The notes: generated from the letters alone by a model not told the origin. Counted from the first letter of the stretch, positions 1 to 9,759 are shown. The stretch: 64,000 nucleotides of DNA from Sulfurivermis fontis (GCF_004001245.1 NZ_AP018724.1:186001-250000), one strand, 5' to 3'. Numbers and translations: made by a program.

Positions 1-482
1 CGGCCGGTGCCGGTGGCGACAACGGCCTCATCGATCCGGAGATCGCCTACATCCTGCTGCGCGATGAAAATCCGGACTTCATCCGCGTGCTGATGCGTGG
101 CGACGTGATGACCATTCCGCCCGGCAAGGACGGCGAGGGCGGCGAGCGTGATGCGGCCAGTGGACCGGTATTTTCCTATGATGCGGCGAGCGACAGCCTG
201 CACATGCGTTATACGGCGCGCAAACGCAACATCGAATGGAGCCAGGACTCGATGACCCAGGACACGGTGGCCTTCCTCGAACAACTGCTCGACAGCGCCA
301 ACATGCCCTACCGTTTCCGCGCCCGTCTCGAACCGGGCATGGGCCTGCTGTGCAACAATGTGTTGCATGACCGCAGCGGATTTACCGACCCGGCAGAGGG
401 TGAGCGGCGTCTGCTCTACCGTGCGCGCTATTTCGATCGCGTTGCCGGTACCGGACTGCGGCAGGTCTATCCGCAGCTGTAA
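1..482 (+). CDS. TauD/TfdA-like dioxygenase, C-terminal part (5' end outside window)
   Basis: The reading frame is open from base 3, so the start lies upstream; about 159 residues are visible. The C-terminal pattern, an asparagine-rich strand, then LHDRSGF and an arginine-rich stretch ending RLLYRARYFDRV, resembles the distal iron-ligand histidine and the 2-oxoglutarate-binding arginine of the TauD/TfdA Fe(II) dioxygenase fold. The proximal HxD motif would be upstream and is not seen. The substrate cannot be named. The gene ends at TAA and is followed by a hairpin at 492-566. Family call inferred from the C-terminus only. Confidence 0.55.
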   Translation, partial: AGAGGDNGLIDPEIAYILLRDENPDFIRVLMRGDVMTIPPGKDGEGGERDAASGPVFSYDAASDSLHMRYTARKRNIEWSQDSMTQDTVAFLEQLLDSANMPYRFRARLEPGMGLLCNNVLHDRSGFTDPAEGERRLLYRARYFDRVAGTGLRQVYPQL

Positions 483-491
483 CGGCTCCGC

Positions 492-566
492 GCCGCTGCG
501 CTGGATAAGCGATCGGCTTAGGAAGCTCTGAATAAGTTCAGGCCTTCCCTTATCCAGCGCAGCGGC
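492..566. repeat. Hairpin with 18-bp perfect arms carrying a MITE-like end
   Basis: Arms 492-509 and 549-566 are exact inverted repeats (GCCGCTGCGCTGGATAAG and its complement). The loop contains GGAAGCTCTGAATAAGTTC at 521-539, the same word that forms the ends of the element at 40114-40320. It may act as a terminator for the dioxygenase gene, but there is no clear T-run. The remainder of the 483-751 gap holds only the FNR-like box at 680. Confidence 0.7.
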
Positions 567-679
567 CTTCCTTGCGACATATCGCTTTCTGAATCTGCAC
601 CATCTTGGGGCGGGTTCATCCCCCCGTTGCCGCCTGCGCCGGCCCCCGCTATGCTGCGCACCCGCCGGCAGCGGGTGTT

Positions 680-693
680 TTGACCTTCATCAA
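680..693 (+). promoter_or_regulatory. FNR/Dnr-type box upstream of hemerythrin gene
   Basis: TTGAC-CTTC-ATCAA matches the FNR/ANR/DNR dyad TTGAT-N4-ATCAA with one mismatch. The centre is at 686.5. A GATCAT hexamer at 717-722 is within one base of where a class II (-41.5) promoter would place its -10. The start codon is at 752. Oxygen- or NO-responsive control of the hemerythrin/DUF2249/membrane-protein operon is inferred. Confidence 0.5.
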
Positions 694-751
694 TGCACAG
701 CGCTTCCCGCCGGCGAGATCATGCCTCTCCACAGTGTCGAGGACCCCTGCA

Positions 752-1189
752 ATGACCACTATCACCGCCTATATGGAGAACGACCATCGCCGTTGCGACG
801 AGTTGTTCGCCGCGGCCGAACGGCTGGTGGCTGCCGGCGAGTGGAGCGCCGCGGCCGAATCCTATGGCAAGTTTCATCAGGCCATCGAACATCATTTCAG
901 CATGGAAGAAGACGAACTGTTCCCTGCCTTCGAGGCGGCGACCGGCAGCACCCTGGGACCGACCCAGGTGATGCGCATGGAACACGGCCAGATGCGTTCA
1001 CTGTTTCAGCGCATGGACAAGGCCCTCACGGCCAAGGATATGGAAGAGTATCTCGGTGCCTCCGATACACTGCTGATCCTCATGCAGCAGCACAACATGA
1101 AGGAAGAGCAGATGCTCTATCCCATGAGCGAGCGTGCCCTGAACGGCGGTGATGCCGTGCTGCAGCGCATGCAGTCTATGGGGGGATGA
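752..1189 (+). CDS. Hemerythrin HHE-domain protein
   Basis: A 145-residue four-helix protein with histidines and carboxylates in hemerythrin spacing: H10 near MENDHRRC, HHFSMEEDELF in helix 2, MEHGQMR in helix 3 and QQHNMKEEQMLYP in helix 4. It probably binds a di-iron centre. Such proteins are often induced by NO or low oxygen. The start at 752 is chosen because the upstream in-frame extension to 605 runs through the regulatory region and is unlike the family. The stop overlaps the start of the DUF2249 gene (ATGA), so the two are translationally coupled. Physiological ligand (O2, NO or iron) unknown. Confidence 0.85.
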   Translation: MTTITAYMENDHRRCDELFAAAERLVAAGEWSAAAESYGKFHQAIEHHFSMEEDELFPAFEAATGSTLGPTQVMRMEHGQMRSLFQRMDKALTAKDMEEYLGASDTLLILMQQHNMKEEQMLYPMSERALNGGDAVLQRMQSMGG

Positions 1190-1482
1190 TGCCGCGCGGT
1201 GTCGAGCGCAACATCGATGTGAGTGCCCTCGGTCCACCCGAACCGCTGGTGCTGACCCTGGCGGCGGCAGAACGGTTGCAGCCAGGTGAATTTCTGCGTA
1301 TGCACCACCGCATGAAGCCCTGCCATTTGTATGGCGAGCTGGAGTGTCGCGGTTATGGCCATGATACGCGGCGCACCGTTGACGGCATGTGCGAGGTATT
1401 CATCTGGCGTCAGGGGGATGAGGTGGCGGCCGCAGCGGCGCAAGACGCGGCACAGGCCCTGGCTGCCTGGCCGGCAAATTGA
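1186..1482 (+). CDS. DUF2249-domain protein
   Basis: A 98-residue protein with the DUF2249 pattern: an N-terminal RNIDVSALGPPEPL segment followed by LQPGEFLRMHHRMKPCHLYGEL. The fold is SirA/TusA-like. DUF2249 proteins commonly accompany hemerythrin HHE proteins and denitrification or NO-handling genes, as here. Two tandem ATGs are possible starts (1186, overlapping the previous stop, and 1189). The biochemical role is unknown; involvement in redox or NO stress is inferred from context. Confidence 0.75.
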   Translation: MMPRGVERNIDVSALGPPEPLVLTLAAAERLQPGEFLRMHHRMKPCHLYGELECRGYGHDTRRTVDGMCEVFIWRQGDEVAAAAAQDAAQALAAWPAN

Positions 1483-1510
1483 TGGTCTGCCGGTTTTTCT
1501 TGTCCGAAGC

Positions 1511-2809
1511 ATGACTCCCAGTACCGCACTCCTCAGTCTGGAACAGACACCACCCCTGGCGGTGCCGCTGCGTTTTTTTCTCACGGCGCCGCTGTTCGGC
1601 CTCGCCGCCGCCCTGCTGGCGCTGTGGATCGGGCCGGGCCACCTGGGTTCGCGCTGGCAGCCGGGCGTGCTGGCCTTTACCCATCTGCTCACCCTCGGCT
1701 ATCTGGCGATGGTGATGTTCGGTGCGCTGTTCCAGTTGCTGCCGGTGCTGGTCGGTGTGCGGCTGCGCTGGCCCTTGCCTACCGCCCGGGTGATACACGG
1801 TCTGCTGGTGGCCGGGACGCTGCTGCTGGTGACGGCGTTCCTGCGCGATACCGCCGGCTGGTTCGTTGCCGCTGGGCTGGTGCTGGGACTGGCCATCGGT
1901 ACGTTTGTCGCCGTCATCGGGCATGCCCTGTGGAATGCCTGTTCGGTGCACGATACCGTGTGTGCCATGAAGCTGTCGCTGACTTCGCTCGGCGTCACCC
2001 TGATCCTCGGTCTGTGGCTGGTGCTGGGGCATGTGGACAGCGAACTGGGTCCGCGTGCCGTACTGATCGATCTGCATCTGTCCTGGGGCCTGCTGGGCTG
2101 GGCCGGCCTGCTGCTGGTGGGTGTGGCCTATCAGGTGGTGCCGATGTTCCAGATTACGGCCGAATACAAGCCGCGTCTGCGCCACTGGCTGCCCTGGGCC
2201 GTCTTGCTGTTACTCATCGTCTGGTCCCTGGCCTTTCTGCATCTGCCGCGCCTTGCCTGGGTGCCGGGGCTGGGACTCGCTGCCGTGTTTGCGATGTTTG
2301 CACTGGTGACGCTGCAACTGCAGCGTCACCGCCTGCGCCGCCTGCCCGACGTGACGGTGGACTTCTGGTATCTCGGCCTGTTGTGCCTGCTGGCGGCGGC
2401 AGGATTGTGGCTGGTACATCAGGGCTGGCCGCAGGCCATGACGGCCGCGCTGTTTCAGCTCTGGTGGGGTGTGTTGGTGGTGGTGGGGGCCGTTGTCGCA
2501 CTGATCAGCGGCATGCTCTACAAGATCGTGCCGTTCCTGGTCTGGCTGCATCTCAACAATCGCATGCAGGAGGCCGGGCGGTGGCAGGGCAATCTGCCCA
2601 CCATGCGCCAGGTGATTGCCGAGCGGCAGGCCCGCCGTCATCTCTACCTGCACGGGGCGGCGACGGTGTTGCTGTTGCCCGGCCTGGTATGGCCGTGGCT
2701 GTTCTATCCGGCATTGCTCGTGCTGGCCGGTGCCTTTGCCGCGCAGTGGTGGAACCTGCTCGGTGCAGCGCGTACCTACCGCAGCCTGCTGCGCAGCGCG
2801 GGGTTGTAG
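1511..2809 (+). CDS. Multi-pass membrane protein, NnrS/heme-copper-oxidase-like
   Basis: 432 residues with about 12 hydrophobic segments. Histidines sit in or beside membrane helices (FTHLLTLGY, GHALWNACSVHD, DLHLSWG, LVHQGWP), a pattern reminiscent of NnrS and subunit-I-like proteins associated with denitrification. The start at 1511 is used because the longer frame to 1331 lies inside the DUF2249 gene. It is 28 bp downstream of that gene and presumably in the same FNR-boxed operon. It ends 1 bp before the convergent acyltransferase gene. A role in NO or oxygen redox chemistry is inferred; an enzymatic activity cannot be assigned. Confidence 0.55.
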   Translation: MTPSTALLSLEQTPPLAVPLRFFLTAPLFGLAAALLALWIGPGHLGSRWQPGVLAFTHLLTLGYLAMVMFGALFQLLPVLVGVRLRWPLPTARVIHGLLVAGTLLLVTAFLRDTAGWFVAAGLVLGLAIGTFVAVIGHALWNACSVHDTVCAMKLSLTSLGVTLILGLWLVLGHVDSELGPRAVLIDLHLSWGLLGWAGLLLVGVAYQVVPMFQITAEYKPRLRHWLPWAVLLLLIVWSLAFLHLPRLAWVPGLGLAAVFAMFALVTLQLQRHRLRRLPDVTVDFWYLGLLCLLAAAGLWLVHQGWPQAMTAALFQLWWGVLVVVGAVVALISGMLYKIVPFLVWLHLNNRMQEAGRWQGNLPTMRQVIAERQARRHLYLHGAATVLLLPGLVWPWLFYPALLVLAGAFAAQWWNLLGAARTYRSLLRSAGL

Positions 2810-2810
2810 C

Positions 2811-4601
2811 TCAGGCCGTCTCCACCTGCACGCCGTGGCGGATGCGAAAGCGCTCCGCCGCCTCTCTACCCATGTACTTGGCCAGCACCTTGCCATCGGT
2901 CTGGCGCAAGTCGACCATGATCAGGCCATCGAGTGCGTTGTTGAACGCCTCGTCGACATTGAAGCCGAGAATCCGTCCGCCCAGCTTGAGGTATTGGCGC
3001 AACAGTACCGGCACACCCTTCTCGTCCGCCTCGATGGCGGAAACCAGTTCCGACAGCTGCTCCAGATCGGCCGGTGTGCTGCCTTGCGGCCAGGCCGGAC
3101 GCAAAGGGGCGCGGAACGGCCGGCGCGGGCGGACATAGCGCGCCAGTTGCGGCAGGGAGTTGTTGGCGCGCAGGAACTGCACCAGCAATTGCTGTGACTG
3201 GGTGGCATAGTCGCCGCTGATGCTCACCGGGCCGAACAGGGTGTGATAACGCGGGTGGCGGGCGATGAACTGGCCGATACCTTTCCACAGCAGCAGCAGC
3301 GGCGAATAGCTGCGCTGATACTCCGGGCGTACAAATGAACGGCCCAGCTCGATGGCCGGAGCGATCTGCTGCAGCAGGCGACGGTGATAGCGGAATAGCG
3401 AGTGGGTGTAGAGGCCGTGCGGGCCGAAGTGCCGCACGATCTCGTCGGCCAGGCCCAGGCGATAGGCGCCCACCACCTGCTGGTTCTGACGATCCCAGAT
3501 GAACAGGTGCAGATAGTAGGCGTCGTACAGGTCGATGTCGCGGCTGCGGCCGGTGCCTTCGCCGACGGCGCGGAAGGTGAGCTCGCGCAGGCGCCCGAGT
3601 TCCTGCAACAGCCACGGGATCTGGCCGGCGCGCGCATACCATACCTGCAGCTCGCCACTGTCATCCAGCCGTTGTTCCGGCGGCAGTGCCGCCACCTCGG
3701 CGCAGAGCAGCGGGGTGGCGACGGCATCGGCGATGGGCTCCAGCGGGCGCGTACCGTTCGCCGCCGGACGCGCGTCGCGTTGTGCCGCCAGGGCATAGCA
3801 GCGCAGGCGCAGCTGTGCCGTCAGGGCGGTGTCAGCGAGGGATTTCAGCCGGGCAAACGGGATCGGCTGGCCGATGCGCGGTGCGATGGTGCGGTTGCGC
3901 TTGTTGAGCAGTTCGCGCGGCAGCAACGCGGTGCGCAGGTGTGGGTGCACCAGGCCGGCGAGATGGAACAGCAGGCTGTTGCTGCCGGGGAAATAGACTG
4001 GCAGCACCGTCGCCCCGGTGCGGCGCACCAGTCGTGCCACCGTGGTGTGCCACTGTGGATCGGTGGTGGTGCCGTCGAGGTGACGGTGCGATACCTCGCC
4101 GGCGGGGAATACCACCAGCAGGCCGCCCTGCTCCAGATGTTGCAGGGCCTGGCGGAGCGGCCGCCGGTTGCGCCGGGTGGCATCCTCGCCACCGAACGGA
4201 TCAACGCTGAGGAACAGTTCGCGCAGTTCCGGAATGCGTTCCAGGAAATGATTGGCCAGAATCTTGACGTCACGGCGCACGTAACGCAACAACCGCGCGA
4301 GTATCACGCCCTCCAGGGCACCGAAGGGGTGGTTGGCCACCACCACCAGCGGGCCATGCACCGGTACGCGCTGCAGCATTTCCGTCGAGCAGTGCACGCG
4401 GATGTTGAAGGCGTCCAGGGCCTGTTGCAGAAACTCGTCGCAATCCGCCGCCGGCGGCAGGGCCTGGTACATGCGGTCCAGCCGCGCCAGGGCGCTGGCC
4501 TGTTCCAGTGTGCCTTCCAGCAGGCGGTCGAGTTCGGCGTGGCGCGTAAGACGCAGGCTGCCGTTGAGGCGGAAGGGATGGGCGCGCTCGCACGCGGTCA
4601 T
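2811..4601 (-). CDS. Bifunctional PlsC-like acyltransferase/GNAT protein, OlsF-like
   Basis: 596 residues. The N-terminal half is a lysophospholipid-acyltransferase domain with the motif VVANHPFGALEG (about residues 87-98), a variant of the NHxxxxD/E catalytic motif, and FPAGEVSH further on. The C-terminal half (about 310-500) resembles the OlsB/hemolysin-type acyl-ACP N-acyltransferase (GNAT) family, with DAYYLHLFIWD, GAYRLG and GRSFVRPEYQ. This fusion matches OlsF, which makes ornithine or related aminolipids. ATG 4601 is preferred to upstream TTG 4622 because GGAG lies 7 bases before it. The product lipid is an inference. Confidence 0.7.
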   Translation of the reverse strand: MTACERAHPFRLNGSLRLTRHAELDRLLEGTLEQASALARLDRMYQALPPAADCDEFLQQALDAFNIRVHCSTEMLQRVPVHGPLVVVANHPFGALEGVILARLLRYVRRDVKILANHFLERIPELRELFLSVDPFGGEDATRRNRRPLRQALQHLEQGGLLVVFPAGEVSHRHLDGTTTDPQWHTTVARLVRRTGATVLPVYFPGSNSLLFHLAGLVHPHLRTALLPRELLNKRNRTIAPRIGQPIPFARLKSLADTALTAQLRLRCYALAAQRDARPAANGTRPLEPIADAVATPLLCAEVAALPPEQRLDDSGELQVWYARAGQIPWLLQELGRLRELTFRAVGEGTGRSRDIDLYDAYYLHLFIWDRQNQQVVGAYRLGLADEIVRHFGPHGLYTHSLFRYHRRLLQQIAPAIELGRSFVRPEYQRSYSPLLLLWKGIGQFIARHPRYHTLFGPVSISGDYATQSQQLLVQFLRANNSLPQLARYVRPRRPFRAPLRPAWPQGSTPADLEQLSELVSAIEADEKGVPVLLRQYLKLGGRILGFNVDEAFNNALDGLIMVDLRQTDGKVLAKYMGREAAERFRIRHGVQVETA

Positions 4602-4802
4602 GATGTTTCTCCATGGCATCAACGATGGTGGCGCAACGGTAAAACGTCGGGATGACGGCGGGATGACGAAAATGCTGCGGTTTCGAGTCGGGCCATGTGT
4701 TGTGGTGGGAGCACTGCTTCTTGATTTCTTAACCTTTCCGTAGCGTAGCGGTCACAACGGGCAGGCACAGTCGGCGCAACATCAGCCACGGGGAGTGCCG
4801 CC

Positions 4803-5624
4803 ATGAGCCGGTTGCAGCTGCGCGCCATTTTCATCTCCGACATCCATCTCGGCACGCGTGATGCGCAGGCCGAGCATCTGCTGGATTTTCTGCGTCATAG
4901 CGACAGCGAGTATCTCTATCTGCTCGGTGACATCGTCGATTTCTGGAAGGCGCGCAGCGGCTGGTACTGGCCGCGCCTGCACAGCGAGGTGGTGCAGGCG
5001 ATACTGGAGAAGGCGCGCCATGGCACCCGCGTGGTGTATGTGCCGGGCAATCACGATGAATGGCTGCGCGATTACGCCGGAGCTGAATTCAACGGCATCG
5101 AGGTGCGTCAGGGACTGGTGCACGTCACCGCCACCGGCAAGCGCCTGCTTTTGCTGCATGGCGACGAATTCGACAGTGCGGTGCGTTGCAACCGCCTGCT
5201 CGGTCATGTCGGCAGTGGCTTTTATGATGTGCTGCTGTGGCTCAACCGTCTCTACAATCATGCCCGGCGCCGGCTGGGTTTTCCCTACTGGTCCCTGTCG
5301 GCTTGGATCAAAGGCAGGGTGAAGAATGCGGTGGCCTATGTGGCGCGCTTCGAGCAGGCAGCGTTGCACGAGGCCGAGCGGCATCACGTGGACGGCCTGG
5401 TCTGTGGCCACATCCACCAGCCGGCCCTGCGGCAGGAACAGCCGCTGTGCTACGCCAATGCCGGCGATTGGGTGGAGCATTGCAGCGCGTTGGTGGAGAC
5501 GCCGCAGGGCGAGTTGTGTCTGATCCACTGGGCCGCCGAAAGTCTGCATTGGGTGGGTGAGCCGAGTGCGCCCGCTACAGTGAGCGCGCCGGTCGGCGCA
5601 TGGGCCAAGCCACCGGCCACATAA
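4803..5624 (+). CDS. UDP-2,3-diacylglucosamine pyrophosphatase-like metallophosphoesterase
   Basis: 273 residues with the calcineurin-like metal motifs in order: ISDIHLG (about 11-17), LLGDIVDFW (about 42-50), VPGNHDEW (about 79-86), LLLHGDEFD and CGHIHQP near residue 205. These match the LpxH/YbbF family that hydrolyses UDP-2,3-diacylglucosamine in lipid A synthesis. The family also includes broader paralogues, so LpxH itself is not certain. GGGGAG lies close upstream of the ATG. The neighbouring acyltransferase gene is divergent and also concerns envelope lipids. Confidence 0.7.
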   Translation: MSRLQLRAIFISDIHLGTRDAQAEHLLDFLRHSDSEYLYLLGDIVDFWKARSGWYWPRLHSEVVQAILEKARHGTRVVYVPGNHDEWLRDYAGAEFNGIEVRQGLVHVTATGKRLLLLHGDEFDSAVRCNRLLGHVGSGFYDVLLWLNRLYNHARRRLGFPYWSLSAWIKGRVKNAVAYVARFEQAALHEAERHHVDGLVCGHIHQPALRQEQPLCYANAGDWVEHCSALVETPQGELCLIHWAAESLHWVGEPSAPATVSAPVGAWAKPPAT

Positions 5625-5705
5625 TCCTGCAAATTGCCGGTTTATTTTCGGGCCAGCGGCGCTATACTCCCGCCATTGCACGGTTGGCAGGTATGGCCTT
5701 CACGG

Positions 5706-6974
5706 ATGAAAATCTCCCCCTTCATGTCCGGGGCGGCGGTGGCGGTGACATTGCTGGCGTTGACCCTGATTCTCGATACGCAGGAGCGGCAACGGCAGGC
5801 TGAGCTTCAGCAGGCCGCAGTGGTGCAGGAGTTGCGCCTGTTGACCGCGCGCGTCGAGAGTCTGCTCGACAAGTACCTCTACCTGGGCAGCGGTATCGCC
5901 GCCTATGTCGCCACTCATCCCGATGTTTCCGCCCGCGACTTTTCCGCCCTGATGCAGCGGCTGGCCGAGGGCGATGCCCTGCTGCTCGGCATGGTATTGC
6001 TGCGCGAGGGACAGCCCAGCCACGTGTATGCCGCCCCGCCCCGGCTCACCCCCACCGCTGCCGGTGCCGTGCTGCGCCTGGTGCGGCCGGTGACCCTGCC
6101 GGACAGTGGCGGAACCCGCCTGTGGGGAATGATGGAAATCGATCTGGATCGCAATGAATTGCTGGCCCGGGCCGGTTTGCCGCGCCCGGGTACGGCGGTG
6201 GAGATCGCCGTGCGCAATGAAAACGGCCGCCTGCTGGCCGGGACGGCGGCAGTATTTGCGGCGGCACAGGCACAAGGCGCGATTACCTTCCCCGATGGGC
6301 GCTGGGAATTGGCCGGCCGCATTACGGCAGCGGCCGTCGACTGGCCCTGGTTGTTGATGCTGGGCACGGTGATCGCGGTGCTGGCCGGCCTCCTGACCTG
6401 GTGGCTGCGGCAGGAGCAGATGGCTACCCATCGTCTGGCACTGCACGATTGCCTCACCGGCCTGCCCAACCGCCGCCTGTTGCAGGATCGTGTGCAGCAG
6501 TCCTGTGCGGCAGCGGCCCGTTCACGCCGCCAGCTGGTGCTGATGTATCTCGACCTGGATAACTTCAAGCCGGTCAACGATACCTATGGTCATCATGCCG
6601 GTGATGCGGTGCTGTGTGCGGTGGCGCAGCGCCTTAAGCACTGTGTGCGGCGCAGCGATACCGTGGCGCGGGTGAGCGGCGACGAATTCGTGCTGGTGCT
6701 GGAGGACCTGGCCGAGGCCCGCGAGGCGGAGGCGGTGGCCGACAAGGTGCTGGCCATGTTTGCCCGTCCCATCATGGTGGGCGAACACGCCTTCGTGCTC
6801 GGCTGCAGCATCGGCCTGGTGGCAATGGAGGCGGGCTGTGACGTGGACGAGGCCCTGGTGCGGGCCGACAACGCCATGTATCAGGCCAAGCGTGACGGCA
6901 AGAACAGCTACCGCTGGTATGTCAACGAGCCGGAGCCGCTCAAACTAGAAGTGGCTACCGAAACGGCGGTGTGA
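5706..6974 (+). CDS. Membrane diguanylate cyclase with CHASE-like sensor and GGDEF domain
   Basis: 422 residues: an N-terminal membrane helix (about 8-22), a periplasmic CHASE-like region containing GIAAYVATHPDVSARDF, a second helix (about 213-232) and a GGDEF domain starting HDCLTGLPNRR. The active-site signature reads VSGDEF, a tolerated GGDEF variant, so c-di-GMP synthesis is plausible. No RxxD inhibitory site is obvious just before it. ATG 5706 is chosen because the upstream extension to 5634 is non-hydrophobic and overlaps the end of the intergenic region. Signal unknown. Confidence 0.75.
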   Translation: MKISPFMSGAAVAVTLLALTLILDTQERQRQAELQQAAVVQELRLLTARVESLLDKYLYLGSGIAAYVATHPDVSARDFSALMQRLAEGDALLLGMVLLREGQPSHVYAAPPRLTPTAAGAVLRLVRPVTLPDSGGTRLWGMMEIDLDRNELLARAGLPRPGTAVEIAVRNENGRLLAGTAAVFAAAQAQGAITFPDGRWELAGRITAAAVDWPWLLMLGTVIAVLAGLLTWWLRQEQMATHRLALHDCLTGLPNRRLLQDRVQQSCAAAARSRRQLVLMYLDLDNFKPVNDTYGHHAGDAVLCAVAQRLKHCVRRSDTVARVSGDEFVLVLEDLAEAREAEAVADKVLAMFARPIMVGEHAFVLGCSIGLVAMEAGCDVDEALVRADNAMYQAKRDGKNSYRWYVNEPEPLKLEVATETAV

Positions 6975-6983
6975 ACGATGTCT

Positions 6984-7102
6984 GGATACAGGAGAAAATA
7001 CAAGGAAGTGTGTGCGCTGCGCGCACGGTTGCATCGCTCAAGACAGTACTCGCGGTGCGAGTGCCTTCACGGGCACCTTTTCTCTTTCCTCTTGTAACTG
7101 CC
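6984..7102. repeat. Composite dispersed repeat, copy 1
   Basis: An intergenic element between the GGDEF gene and ggt. The outer arms are imperfectly complementary (6984-7005 with 7077-7101; words like ATACAAGG and CTTGTAAC). The inner core has GTGCGCTGCGCGCACGGT at 7012-7029, TCAAGACA at 7039-7046 and the small hairpin ACTCGCGGTGCGAGT at 7048-7062. Related cores occur at 30462-30520, 36544-36605 and 59845-59903. Function unknown. Confidence 0.65.
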
Positions 7103-8758
7103 TCAGCGCACCACGGCCGAGCCCTCGCCGCGCGGGTCGCTGGCGGCCAAGACGCGGCCGCCCTTCCTGTCCCACCACACCGCCTGCATGTTGCCCCAGG
7201 GCAGCTGTGCCTGTTGCAGGGCGTGGCCACGCAAGATCAGTTCGTCCTGTATCTCCGCAGTCAGCGCGCCGGGCTCGAACTGCACCGTGTCGGGCAGGTA
7301 CTGGTGGTGATAGCGCGGCCGCGTCACCCAGGCGGCCGGCTCGCGGCCGGCGGCAAACTCCAGAACCCCGAGCAGCACCATGGTGATGATGCGGCTGCCG
7401 CCCGGCGTGCCGAGGATCGCCGTGCCGCCGGGGCCGTCGACGAAGGTCGGCGTCATGCTCGACAGCGGCCGCTTGCCCGGGGCGATGGCATTGGCCTCGG
7501 CGCCCATCAGGCCGTAGGCGTTGGGCACGCCGGGCTTGGCGGAGAAGTCATCCATTTCGTCGTTGAGCAGCACGCCGCTGCCCTCCGGCATGAAGGCGGC
7601 GCCGAAGGGGTAGTTGATGCTCAGGGTGGCGGCGACCCGATTGCCTTCGCGGTCGAGGATCGACAGGTGGGTGGTGTGAAAACCGCCCGCTGCGGCAGCG
7701 ACGCCGGGCAGGTCGCGGCTGGGCGTGGCCCGCTGCGGGTCGATGCCGGCGCGCAGCTGTGCGGCGTAGGCCGGGTCGGTGAGGCGGGATACGGGGACGC
7801 TGACGAAGTCGGGGTCGCCGAGGTATTCGGCGCGGTCGCGGTAGGCGCGGCGCATGGCCTCCACGGCGAGGTGCACGCGGTCGGCCTCGTCCAGGGTATC
7901 CCAGTCGTAGCCGGCGAGAATGTTGAGCATCTGCAGCAGGGCGACGCCGCCGGAGGAGGGCGGGGCGGCGGTGGTGATGGTCAGTCCGCGGTACTGGCCG
8001 CGCAGCGGCGCCCGCTCCACTACCCGGTAGTCGTGCAGGTCCTGCGCGCTCCATAGGCCGCCGGCAGCCTGCACGCCTTGCAGCAGCGCCTGGGCGGTGG
8101 GGCCTTCGTAGAAGCCGGCGTGGCCGGAGCGGGCCAGCCGCTCCAGGGTGGTGGCGAGCTCCGGTTGGCGGAGGCGGTAACCCAGGGGCGGCACGGCATT
8201 GTCGTGCAGGAACGTCCGTGCCGCAGCGGGCGAGGCGCGCAGGGCCTCCAGGCGGAATGAGGCCATACGACGGTAGTGTTCGCTTACTTCAAAGCCTTCG
8301 CGGGCGTGGCGGATGGCGGGGGCAAGGCTCTGCCGCAGGGGCAGGCGACCGTAGTGTCGAGCGATATGCACCAGCGCCGCCGGGGTACCGGGGATGGCGG
8401 CGGCCAGGGCGCCGTCCATGGACAGGCCTGCTACCACGCCACCCTTCTCATCCAGGTACATGTCGCGGCGGGCCGCCAGCGGCGCCCGCTCACGGCCGTC
8501 GACCATCACTTGGCGACCGTCTTCGGCGCGGTGCAGCAGCCAGAAACCGCCACCGCCCAGACCCGAGCCGTAAGGCTCCACCACGGCCAGGGTGGCGCTC
8601 ACCGCCACGGCGGCATCGAAGGCGTTGCCGCCGGCGGCGAGGGTTTCGTGGCCGGCGGCGGTGGCGAGGGGGTGGGCGCTGGCGATGGCCGCGGCCGGCG
8701 GAGTGACGGCGTGTGCCGGTGCCAGGGCGAGCCAGAGCAGGAACAGCAGGCGGCGCAT
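7103..8758 (-). CDS. ggt: Gamma-glutamyltransferase
   Basis: 551 residues with a signal peptide (MRRLLFLLWLALAPAHA). The protein is an Ntn-hydrolase: the large subunit begins with the typical AHPLATAAGHETLAAGGNAFDAA region, and the autocleavage/catalytic threonine lies in TTHLSI, followed by NRVAATLSINYPFG. Later GTPGGSRIITMVLLGVLEF is a family signature. It cleaves gamma-glutamyl bonds of glutathione and transfers or hydrolyses the glutamyl group in the periplasm. The start lies 20 bp past a terminator belonging to the upstream ferredoxin gene, so it is probably transcribed on its own. Confidence 0.92.
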   Translation of the reverse strand: MRRLLFLLWLALAPAHAVTPPAAAIASAHPLATAAGHETLAAGGNAFDAAVAVSATLAVVEPYGSGLGGGGFWLLHRAEDGRQVMVDGRERAPLAARRDMYLDEKGGVVAGLSMDGALAAAIPGTPAALVHIARHYGRLPLRQSLAPAIRHAREGFEVSEHYRRMASFRLEALRASPAAARTFLHDNAVPPLGYRLRQPELATTLERLARSGHAGFYEGPTAQALLQGVQAAGGLWSAQDLHDYRVVERAPLRGQYRGLTITTAAPPSSGGVALLQMLNILAGYDWDTLDEADRVHLAVEAMRRAYRDRAEYLGDPDFVSVPVSRLTDPAYAAQLRAGIDPQRATPSRDLPGVAAAAGGFHTTHLSILDREGNRVAATLSINYPFGAAFMPEGSGVLLNDEMDDFSAKPGVPNAYGLMGAEANAIAPGKRPLSSMTPTFVDGPGGTAILGTPGGSRIITMVLLGVLEFAAGREPAAWVTRPRYHHQYLPDTVQFEPGALTAEIQDELILRGHALQQAQLPWGNMQAVWWDRKGGRVLAASDPRGEGSAVVR

Positions 8759-8778
8759 GAGGTTCTCCCGAAAACGAC

Positions 8779-8801
8779 AAGGCCCCGCAGGGCGGGGCCT
8801 T
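8779..8801 (-). terminator. Rho-independent terminator of the ferredoxin gene
   Basis: The 10-bp stem AAGGCCCCGC / GCGGGGCCTT has a 3-base loop. On the minus strand it is followed by GTCGTTTTC. It lies between the ferredoxin stop (8828) and the ggt start (8758). Confidence 0.8.
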
Positions 8802-8827
8802 GGATACAGCGCGGCAGCGTGGCGGGT

Positions 8828-9085
<258 letters not shown>

Positions 9086-9138
9086 CTAACCTCCTGCTGA
9101 CGGGCGCCGTGGCGCCGATGGATACGATGCGCACTATA

Positions 9139-9714
<576 letters not shown>

Positions 9715-9759
9715 TTAGGGCGGGCGCAGGGGGCTGTGAGAACAGCATGAGGGAGAGAA

